From Chrysomallon squamiferum (taxonomy: Eukaryota > Mollusca > Gastropoda > Neomphalida > Peltospiridae): 19,713 nucleotides of DNA. Positions within the stretch are counted from its first letter, which is position 1. Each line of letters opens with the position of its first letter. This document shows positions 9,766 to 18,498 of the stretch, one piece after another. Below the pieces are notes generated by a model. That model had not been told where the DNA came from. It searched no databases and worked only from the letters and a program-made list of their open reading frames with translations. The DNA lies in contig SMMR01000018.1 in assembly GCA_012295275.1 (NCBI GenBank), positions 1-19,713 on the forward strand. The letters run 5' to 3'. Both the position numbers and the translations under genes were made by a program.

Positions 9766-12700
9766 CCTAGCATTTTCAACGAAACTTGAAAAATTCGATT
9801 TTCAAAAGTTGAAAATCCGTGTGGCACTATTCCGTGCGGTCGGGAAAAATATTTCAACGTGCAAAAAAAAGGTGCGCGCCGGGGGGCGAGTGTGGCAAAA
9901 GCGTTTCCAACATTTGCCAATGGTGCTGCACCTTTTGAAAATGCGTTTGAAAAAAAAACGAGCAAATTTTCAAAAATATGTGCGTTTTTTGTGCACGTGT
10001 CGGAAACGAGTTGTTCCCCTTGGGTGGGGCGTGCGGCACTTTTCACCCGTGTAGGGCAACCCTTGCCCCACTTTTGGGTATGTGCGCCCGATTTTTCCCA
10101 CGTGCACAGAAAAAGTTATTGCACTTTGAAAAAGGTACCCCTAGCATTTTCAACGAAACTTGAAAAAATTCGATTTTCAAAAGTTGAAAATCCGTGTGGC
10201 ACTATTCCGTGCGGTCGGGAAAAATATTTCAACGTGTGCAAAAGGTGCGCGCGCCGTCGGGGCGAGTGTGGCAAAAGCGTTTCCAACATTTGCCAATGGT
10301 GCTGCACCTTTGAAAAAAAAAAAAAAAACGAGCAAATTTTCAAAAAAATATGTGCGTTTTTTGTGCACGTGTCGGAAACGAGTTGTTCCCCTTGGGTGGG
10401 GCGTGCGGCTTTTTTTCACCCGTGTGGGGCAACCCTTGCCCCACACTTTTGGGTATGTGCGCCCGATTTTTCCCACGTGCACAGAAAAAGTTATTGCACT
10501 TTGAAAAAGGTACCCTAGCATTTTCAACGAAACTTGAAAAAATTCGATTTTCAAAAGTTGAAAATCCGTGTGGCACTATTCCGTGCGGTCGGGAAAAATA
10601 TTTTCAACGTGTGCAAAAGGTGCGCGCCGTCGGGGGCGAGTGTGGCAAAAGCGTTTCCAACATTTGCCAATGGTGCTGCACCTTTGAAAATGCGTTTGAA
10701 AAAAAAAAAACGAGCAAATTTTCAAAAATATGTGCGTTTTTTTTTGTGCACGTGTCGGAAACGAGTTGTTCCCCCTTGGGGGTGGGGCGTGCGGCACTTT
10801 TCACCCGTGTAGGGCAACCCTTGCCCACTTTTTGGGTATGTGCGCCCGATTTTTCCCACGTGCACAGAAAAAGTTATTGCACTTGAAAAAAAGGTACCCC
10901 TAGCATTTTCAACGAAACTTGAAAAATTCGATTTTCAAAAGTTGAAAATCCGTGTGGCACTATTCCGTGCGGTCGGGAAAAATATTTCAACGTGTGCAAA
11001 AGGTGCGCGCCGTCGGGGCGAGTGTGGCAAAAGCGTTTCCAACATTTGCCAATGGTGCTGCACCTTTTGAAAATGCGTTTGAAAAAAAAACGAGCAAATT
11101 TCAAAAAATATGTGTTTTTTTTGTGCACGTGTCGGAAACGAGTTGTTCCCCTTGGGTGGGGCGTGCGGCACTTTTCACCCGTGTAGGGCAACCCTTGCCC
11201 ACTTTTTTTTGGGTATGTGCGCCCGATTTTTCCCACGTGCACAGAAAAAGTTATTGCACTTTGAAAAAGGTAACCCTAGCATTTTCAACGAAACTTGAAA
11301 AATTCGATTTCAAAAAAGTTGAAAATCCGTGTGGCACTATTCCGTGCGGTCGGGAAAAATATTTCAACGTGTGCAAAAGGTGCGCGCCGTCGGGGCGAGT
11401 GTGGCAAAAGCGTTTCCAACATTTGCCAATGGTGCTGCACCTTTGAAAAAAAAAAAAAAAAAAAAACGAGCAATTTTCAAAAAAAAAATTTTGTGCGTTT
11501 TTGTGCACGTGTCGGAAACGAGTTGTTCCCCTTGGGTGGGGCGTGCGGCACTTTTCACCCGTGTAGGGCAACCCTTGCCCCACTTTTGGGTATGTGCGCC
11601 CGATTTTTCCCACGTGCACAGAAAAAGTTATTGCACTTTGAAAAAGGTACCCCTAGCATTTTCAACGAAACTTGAAAAAATTCGATTTTCAAAAGTTGAA
11701 AATCCGTGTGGCACTATTCCGTGCGGTCGGGAAAAATATTTCAACGTGCAAAAAAAAGCGCGCGCCGGGGGGGCGAGTGTGGCAAAAGCGTTTCCAACAT
11801 TTGCCAATGGTGCTGCACCTTTGAAAATGCGTTTGAAAAAAAAAACGAGCAAATTTTCAAAAAATATGTTTTTTTTTTTGTGCACGTGTCGGAAACGAGT
11901 TGTTCCCCTTTGGGTGGGGCGTGCGGCACTTTTTTCACCCGTGTAGGGCACCCCCCTTGCCCCACTTTTTGGGTATGTGCGCCCGATTTTTCCCACGTGC
12001 ACAGAAAAAGTTATTGCACTTTGAAAAAGGTACCCCTAGCATTTTCAACGAAACTTGAAAAAATTCGATTTTCAAAAGTTGAAAATCCGTGTGGCACTAT
12101 TCCGTGCGGTCGGGAAAAATATTTCAACGTGTGCAAAAGGTGCGCGCCGTCGGGGCGAGTGTGGCAAAAGCGTTTCCAACATTTGCCAATGGTGCTGCAC
12201 CTTTGAAAATGCGTTTGAAAAAAAAAAAACGAGCAAATTTTCAAAAAAAAAATATTTTTTTTTTTTGTGCACGTGTCGGAAACGAGTTGTTCCCCTTTGG
12301 GTGGGGCGTGCGGCACTTTTCACCCGTGTAGGGCAACCCTTGCCCCACTTTTGGGTATGTGCGCCCGATTTTTCCCACGTGCACAGAAAAAGTTATTGCA
12401 CTTTGAAAAAGGTACCCCTAGCATTTTCAACGAAACTTGAAAAAATTCGATTTTCAAAAGTTGAAAATCCGTGTGGCACTATTCCGTGCGGTCGGGAAAA
12501 ATATTTCAACGTGTGCAAAAGGTGCGCGCCGTCGGGGCGAGTGTGGCAAAAGCGTTTCCAACATTTGCCAATGGTGCTGCACCTTTTGAAAAAAAAAAAA
12601 AAACGAGCAAATTCAAAAAAAAAAAAATATGTTTTTTTGTGCACGTGTCGGAAACGAGTTGTTCCCCTTGGGTGGGGCGTGCGGCACTTTTCACCCGTGT

Positions 12701-14735
12701 AGGGCAACCCTTGCCCCACTTTTTTGGGTATGTGCGCGATTTTTTTTTCCCACGTGCACAGAAAAAAAGTTATTTGCACTGAAAAAAAGGTACCCCTAGC
12801 ATTTTCAACGAAACTTGAAAAAATTCGATTTTCAAAAGTTGAAAATCCGTGTGGCACTATTCCGTGCGGTCGGGAAAAATATTTCAACGTGTGCAAAAGG
12901 TGCGCGCCGTCGGGGCGAGTGTGGCAAAAGCGTTTCCAACATTTGCCAATGGTGCTGCACCTTTTGAAAATGCGTTTAAAAAAAAACGAGCAAATTTTCA
13001 AAAATATGTGCGTTTTTTGTGCACGTGTCGGAAACGAGTTGTTCCCCTTGGGTGGGGCGTGCGGCACTTTTCACCCGTGTAGGGCAACCCTTGCCCCACT
13101 TTTGGGTATGTGCGCCCGATTTTTCCCACGTGCACAGAAAAAGTTATTGCACTTTGAAAAAGGTACCCCTAGCATTTTCAACGAAACTTGAAAAAATTCG
13201 ATTTTCAAAAGTTGAAAATCCGTGTGGCACTATTCCGTGCGGGTCGGGAAAAATATTTCAACGTGTGCAAAAGGTGCGCGCGCCGTCGGGGCGAGTGTGG
13301 CAAAAGCGTTTCCAACATTTGCCAATGGTGCTGCACCTTTTGAAAAAAAAAAAAAAAAAAAACGAGCAATTTTCAAAAAAAATATGTGCGTTTTTGTGCA
13401 CGTGTCGGAAACGAGTTGTTCCCCTTGGGTGGGGCGTGCGCTTTTTTTTCACCCGTGTAGGGCAACCCTTGCCCCTTTTTTTTGGGTATGTGCGCCCGAT
13501 TTTTCCCACGTGCACAGAAAAAGTTATTGCACTTTGAAAAAGGTACCCCTAGCATTTTCAACGAAACTTGAAAAAATTCGATTTTCAAAAGTTGAAAATC
13601 CGTGTGGCACTATTCCGTGCGGTCGGGAAAAATATTTCAACGTGTGCAAAAGGTGCGCGCCGTCGGGGCGAGTGTGGCAAAAGCGTTTCCAACATTTGCC
13701 AATGGTGCTGCACCTTTTGAAAATGCGTTTGAAAAAAAAACGAGCAAATTTTCAAAAATATGTGCGTTTTTTGTGCACGTGTCGGAAACGAGTTGTTCCC
13801 CTTGGGTGGGGCGTGCGGCACTTTTCACCCGTGTAGGGCAACCCTTGCCCCACTTTTGGGTATGTGCGCCCGATTTTTCCCACGTGCACAGAAAAAGTTA
13901 TTATTGCACTGAAAAAAAGGTACCCCTAGCATTTTCAACGAAACTTGAAAAATTCGATTTTCAAAAGTTGAAAATCCGTGTGGCACTATTCCGTGCGGTC
14001 GGGAAAAAATTTTTCAACGTGCAAAAAAAAAGGTGCGCGCCGTCGGGGCGAGTGTGGCAAAAGCGTTTCCAACATTTGCCAATGGTGCTGCACCTTTTGA
14101 AAAAAAAAAAAAAAAAAAAAAACGAGCAAATTCAAAAAAAAAAATATGTGCGTTTTTTGTGCACGTGTCGGAAACGAGTTGTTCCCCTTGGGTGGGGCGT
14201 GCGGCACTTTTCACCCGTGTAGGGCAACCCTTGCCCCACTTTTGGGTATGTGCGCCCGATTTTTCCCACGTGCACAGAAAAAGTTATTGCACTTTGAAAA
14301 AGGTACCCCTAGCATTTTCAACGAAACTTGAAAAAATTCGATTTCAAAAGTTGAAAATCCGTGTGGCACTATTCCGTGCGGTCGGGAAAAATATTTCAAC
14401 GTGTGCAAAAGGTGCGCGCCGTCGGGGCGAGTGTGGCAAAAGCGTTTCCAACATTTGCCAATGGTGCTGCACCTTTTGAAAATGCGTTTGTCAAAAAAAC
14501 GAGCAAATTTTCAAAAATATGTGCGTTTTTTGTGCACGTGTCGGAAACGAGTTGTTCCCCTTGGGTGGGGCGTGCGGCACTTTTCACCCGTGTAGGGCAA
14601 CCCTTGCCCCACTTTTGGGTATGTGCGCCCGATTTTCCCCCGTGCGTGCACAAAAAAGTTATTGCACTTTGAAAAAGGTACCCTAGCATTTTCAACGAAA
14701 CTTGAAAAAATTCGATTTTCAAAAGTTGAAAATCC

Positions 14736-17700
14736 GTGTGGCACTATTCCGTGCGGTCGGGAAAAAATATTTCAACGTGTGCAAAGGTGCGCGCCGTCGG
14801 GGCGAGTGTGGCAAAAGCGTTTCCAACATTTGCCAATGGTGCTGCACCTTTGAAAAAATGAAAAAAAAAAAAAAAACGAGCAAATTTTCAAAAAAAATAT
14901 GTGCGTTTTTTTGTGCACGTGTCGGAAACGAGTTGTTCCCCTTGGGTGGGGCGTGCGGCACTTTTCACCCGTGTAGGGCAACCCTTGCCCCACTTTTGGG
15001 TATGTGCGCCCGATTTTTCCCACGTGCACAGAAAAAGTTATTGCACTTTGAAAAAGGTACCCCTAGCATTTTCAACGAAACTTGAAAAAATTCGATTTTC
15101 AAAAGTTGAAAATCCGTGTGGCACTATTCCGTGCGGTCGGGAAAAATATTTCAACGTGTGCAAAAGGTGCGCGCCGTCGGGGCGAGTGTGGCAAAAGCGT
15201 TTCCAACATTTGCCAATGGTGCTGCACCTTTGAAAATGCGTTGAAAAAAAAAAAAACGAGCAAATTTTCAAAAATATGTGCGTTTTTTGTGCACGTGTCG
15301 GAAACGAGTTGTTCCCCTTGGGTGGGGCGTGCGGCACTTTTCACCCGTGTAGGGCAACCCTTGCCCCACTTTTTGGTATGTGCGCCGATTTTTTTCCCAC
15401 GTGCACAGAAAAAGTTATTGCACTTTGAAAAAGGTACCCCTAGCATTTTCAACGAAACTTGAAAAAATTCGATTTTCAAAAGTTGAAAATCCGTGTGGCA
15501 CTATTCCGTGCGGTCGGGAAAAATATTTCAACGTGTGCAAAAGGTGCGCGCCGTCGGGCGAGTGTGGCAAAAGCGTTTCCAACATTTGCCAATGGTGCTG
15601 CACCTTTTGAAAATGCGAAAAAAAAAAAACGAGCAAATTTTCAAAAATATGTGCGTTTTTGTGCACGTGTCGGAAACGAGTTGTTCCCCTGGGGGTGGGG
15701 CGTGCGGCACTTTTCACCCGTGTAGGGCAACCCTTGCCCCACTTTTGGGTATGTGCGCCCGATTTTTCCCACGTGCACAGAAAAAGTTATTGCACTTTGA
15801 AAAAGGTAACCCTAGCATTTTCAACGAAACTGGAAAAATTCGATTTTCAAAAGTTGAAAATCCGTGTGGCACTATTCCGTGCGGTCGGGAAAAATATTTC
15901 AACGTGTGCAAAAGGTGCGCGCCGTCGGGGCGAGTGTGGCAAAAGCGTTTCCAACATTTGCCAATGGTGCTGCACCTTTTGAAAATGCGTTTGAAAAAAA
16001 AACGAGCAAATTTTCAAAAAAATATGTTTTTTTTTGTGTGTCGTGTCGGAAACGAGTTGTTCCCCTTGGGGGGGCGTGCGGCACTTTTCACCCGTGTAGG
16101 GCAACCCTTGCCCCACTTTTGGGTATGTGCGCCCGATTTTTCCCACGTGCACAGAAAAAGTTATTGCACTTTGAAAAAAAAGGTACCCTAGCATTTTCAA
16201 CGAAACTTGAAAAATTCGATTTTCAAAAGTTGAAAATCCGTGTGGCACTATTCCGTGCGGTCGGGAAAAATATTTCAACGTGTGCAAAAAAGGTGCGCGC
16301 CGTCGGGGCGAGTGTGGCAAAAGCGTTTCCAACATTTGCCAATGGTGCTGCACCTTTTGAAAATGCGTTGAAAAAAAAAAAACGAGCAATCAAAAAAATA
16401 TGTGCGTTTTTGTGCACGTGTCGGAAACGAGTTGTTCCCCTTGGGTGGGGCGTGCGGCACTTTTCACCCGTGTAGGGCAACCCTTGCCCCACTTTTGGGT
16501 ATGTGCGCCCGATTTTTCCCACGTGCACAGAAAAAGTTATTGCACTTTGAAAAAGGTACCCCTAGCATTTTCAACGAAACTTGAAAAAATTCGATTTTCA
16601 AAAGTTGAAAATCCGTGTGGCACTATTCCGTGCGGTCGGGAAAAATATTTCAACGTGTGCAAAAGGTGCGCGCCGTCGGGGCGAGTGTGGCAAAAGCGTT
16701 TCCAACATTTGCCAATGGTGCTGCACCTTTTGAAAATGCGTTTGAAAAAAAAACGAGCAAATTTTCAAAAATATGTGCGTTTTTTTGTGCACGTGTCGGA
16801 AACGAGTTGTCCCCCCTTGGGGTGGGGCGTGTTTTTTTTCACCCGTGTAGGGCAACCCTTGCCCCTTTTTTTGGGTATGTGCGCCCGATTTTTCCACGTG
16901 CACAGAAAAAGTTATTGCACTTTGAAAAAAGGTACCCTAGCATTTTCAACGAAACTTGAAAAAATTCGATTTTCAAAAGTTGAAAATCCGTGTGGCACTA
17001 TTCCGTGCGGTCGGGAAAAATATTTCAACGTGTGCAAAAGGTGCGCGCCGTCGGGGCGAGTGTGGCAAAAGCGTTTCCAACATTTGCCAATGGTGCTGCA
17101 CCTTTTGAAAATGCGTTTGAAAAAAAAAACGAGCAAATTTTCAAAAATATGTGCGTTTTTTGTGCACGTGTCGGAAACGAGTTGTTCCCCTTGGGTGGGG
17201 CGTGCGGCACTTTTCACCCGTGTAGGGCAACCCTTGCCCCCCCACTTTTGGGTATGTGCGCCCGATTTTTCCCACGTGCACAGAAAAAGTTATTGCACTT
17301 TGAAAAAAAGGTACCCTAGCATTTTCAACGAAACTTGAAAAAATTCGATTTTCAAAAGTTGAAAATCCGTGTGGCACTATTCCGTGCGGTCGGGAAAAAT
17401 ATTTCAACGTGTGCAAAAGGTGCGCGCCGTCGGGGCGAGTGTGGCAAAAGCGTTTCCAACATTTGCCAATGGTGCTGCACCTTTGAAAATGTTTGAAAAA
17501 AAAAAAACGAGCAAATTTTCAAAAATATGTGTTTTTTTTTTGTGCACGTGTCGGAAAAACGAGTTGTTCCCCTTGGGTGGGGCGTGCGGCACTTTTCACC
17601 CGTGTAGGGCAACCCTTGCCCCACTTTTGGGTATGTGCGCCCGATTTTTCCCACGTGCACAGAAAAAGTTATTGCACTTTGAAAAAGGTACCCCTAGCAT

Positions 17701-18124
17701 TTTCAACGAAACTTGAAAAAATTCGATTTTCAAAAGTTGAAAATCCGTGTGGCACTATTCCGTGCGGTCGGGAAAAATATTTCAACGTGTGCAAAAGGTG
17801 CGCGCCGTCGGGGCGAGTGTGGCAAAAGCGTTTCCAACATTTGCCAATGGTGCTGCACCTTTTGAAAATGCGTTTGAAAAAAAAAAAAACGAGCAAATCA
17901 AAAAAAAATATGTGTTTTTTGTGCACGTGTCGGAAACGAGTTGTTCCCCCTTGGGTGGGGCGTGCGGCACTTTTCACCCGTGTAGGGCAACCCTTGCCCC
18001 ACTTTTGGGTATGTGCGCCCGATTTTTCCCACGTGCACAGAAAAAGTTATTGCACTTTGAAAAAGGTACCCCTAGCATTTTCAACGAAACTTGAAAAAAT
18101 TCGATTTTCAAAAGTTGAAAATCC
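14736..18124 (+). repeat. Array block, nine mixed units
   Basis: The units start at 14736, 15116, 15493, 15864, 16240, 16615, 16990, 17369 and 17747, and range from 371 to 380 bp. The 14736 unit has an A-rich tract interrupted only by ATG (near 14857). The 15864 unit reads TTTTTGTGTGTCGTGTCGG where others have GTGCACGTGTCGG. The 16615 unit has GGGGCGTG running straight into T8 and CACCC near 16826. The others differ mainly in run lengths. Confidence 0.95.
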
Positions 18125-18226
18125 GTGTGGCACTATTCCGTGCGGTCGGGAAAAATATTTCAACGTGTGCAAAAGGTGCGCGCCGTCGGGGCGAGTGTGG
18201 CAAAAGCGTTTCCAACATTTGCCAAT

Positions 18227-18237
18227 GGTGCTGCACC
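18227..18237. repeat. Short inverted repeat GGTGC-T-GCACC
   Basis: The arms GGTGC and GCACC are perfect complements around a single T. The site lies in the invariant core of the unit and is kept in essentially every copy. Confidence 0.8.
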
Positions 18238-18280
18238 TTTTGAAAATGCGTTTGAAAAAAAAACGAGCAAATTTTCAAAA
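18238..18280. repeat. 10-bp inverted repeat flanking the poly-A tract
   Basis: TTTTGAAAAT (18238-18247) and ATTTTCAAAA (18271-18280) are perfect complements, 23 bases apart. The loop contains the variable A9 tract. In the six units with poly-A encroachment most of the left arm is lost, so this dyad is not conserved in all copies. Confidence 0.8.
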
Positions 18281-18294
18281 ATATGTGCGTTTTT

Positions 18295-18413
18295 TGTGCA
18301 CGTGTCGGAAACGAGTTGTTCCCCTTGGGTGGGGCGTGCGGCACTTTTCACCCGTGTAGGGCAACCCTTGCCCCACTTTTGGGTATGTGCGCCCGATTTT
18401 TCCCACGTGCACA
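18295..18413. repeat. Long-range inverted repeat built on CACGTG palindromes
   Basis: TGTGCACGTG (18295-18304) and CACGTGCACA (18404-18413) are perfect 10-bp complements separated by 99 bases. Each arm contains the palindromes GTGCAC and CACGTG. CACGTG is the E-box/G-box core bound by bHLH and bZIP factors in eukaryotes, but nothing here shows binding. The arms are kept in most units. They are damaged near 957, 2097, 4741, 14640 and 16035. Confidence 0.75.
18359..18373. repeat. Small hairpin GGGCAA-CCC-TTGCCC
   Basis: Six-bp perfect arms sit around a three-base loop. The hairpin is present in nearly all units. It is altered where C runs have expanded, for example near 9299 and 11949. Confidence 0.75.
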
Positions 18414-18451
18414 GAAAAAGTTATTGCACTTTGAAAAAGGTACCCCTAGCA

Positions 18452-18471
18452 TTTTCAACGAAACTTGAAAA
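18452..18471. repeat. Hairpin TTTTCAA-CGAAAC-TTGAAAA
   Basis: Seven-bp perfect arms sit around a six-base loop, just upstream of the unit's terminal hairpin. It is kept in nearly all units. The copies near 4417, 9402 and 15829 lose or change one base of the right arm. Confidence 0.75.
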
Positions 18472-18476
18472 AATTC

Positions 18477-18497
18477 GATTTTCAAAAGTTGAAAATC
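18477..18497. repeat. 9-bp perfect hairpin at the unit junction
   Basis: The arms GATTTTCAA and TTGAAAATC are perfect complements around the loop AAG. The hairpin ends one base before CGTGTGGCAC, where I place the unit boundary. It is kept in the great majority of units, with occasional run-length changes in the loop or arm (for example near 3300, 11306 and 19229). Function is unknown. It is not followed by a T run, so it is not a typical bacterial terminator. Confidence 0.8.
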
Positions 18498-18498
18498 C

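Larger units (their letters stand above)
8062..14122 (+). repeat. Zone holding six units with poly-A replacing GAAAATGCGTTTG
   Basis: In the reference, 21 bases (an A-rich stretch interrupted by TGCGTTTG) separate the G of CCTTTTG from CGAG. In six units this stretch is pure A: 8062-8080 (19 A), 10313-10328 (16), 11446-11466 (21), 12589-12603 (15), 13343-13362 (20) and 14100-14122 (23). The word TGCGTTTG has vanished without a matching loss of length. Intermediate forms exist at about 2310, 6498, 14856 and 15617. The units between these six keep the normal sequence. Confidence 0.9.
9063..14735 (+). repeat. Most degraded block of the array, 15 units
   Basis: The units start at 9063, 9435, 9819, 10194, 10568, 10952, 11329, 11706, 12089, 12471, 12849, 13222, 13602, 13978 and 14361, with lengths of 372-384 bp. 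Substantial sequence next to runs is lost. ATTTTC is missing from GCAAATTTTCAAAAA near 9205. CAACCCTTGCCCCAC becomes CAACCCCCCCCAC near 9299. TATGTGCGTTTTTT becomes TAT followed by T only near 12253. CGGCACTTTTCACCC becomes GCGCTTTTTTTTCACCC near 13438. Single clean units (for example 12849, 13602) sit between degraded ones, so this is not a gradual decay toward one edge. Confidence 0.95.
18125..18498 (+). repeat. Reference satellite monomer, 374 bp
   Basis: I chose this copy as reference because it reads as identical to the units at 2569, 3317 and 8317. Composition is A 99, C 80, G 92, T 103, which is 46.0% G+C. It contains 25 CpG against about 19.7 expected from composition. It holds GTGTGGCAC (18125), a GC-rich stretch around 18176-18193 with GCGCGC, a core without long runs (18206-18237), A9 (18255-18263), GTGCACGTG (18296), the word CCTTGGGTGGGG (18323), CACGTGCAC (18404), GGTACC (18439) and a final hairpin. 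Each of the three forward frames meets a stop (GTGTAG, TTTTGA, ACTTGA), so the clean unit is not open through any frame. Confidence 0.97.

Noticed and set aside
16400-17338. 312-codon open reading frame
   Set aside because: This is the same explanation: repeated satellite peptides in shifting frames, interrupted wherever a clean 374-bp unit restores the usual stops.
18136-18150. CENP-B box-like word TTCCGTGCGGTCGGG
   Set aside because: It matches seven of the nine fixed positions of TTCGNNNNANNCGGG. About one such match is expected by chance on both strands of a 374-bp unit, and two key bases are wrong.
18359-18385. Rho-independent terminator
   Set aside because: The GGGCAA-CCC-TTGCCC hairpin has only six base pairs and the T run (ACTTTTGGG) is short and displaced. 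There is no gene upstream.
18441-18450. Telomere-like CCCTA words near GGTACCCCTAGC
   Set aside because: They occur once per unit, are not in tandem, and the sequence around them does not match any telomeric repeat.
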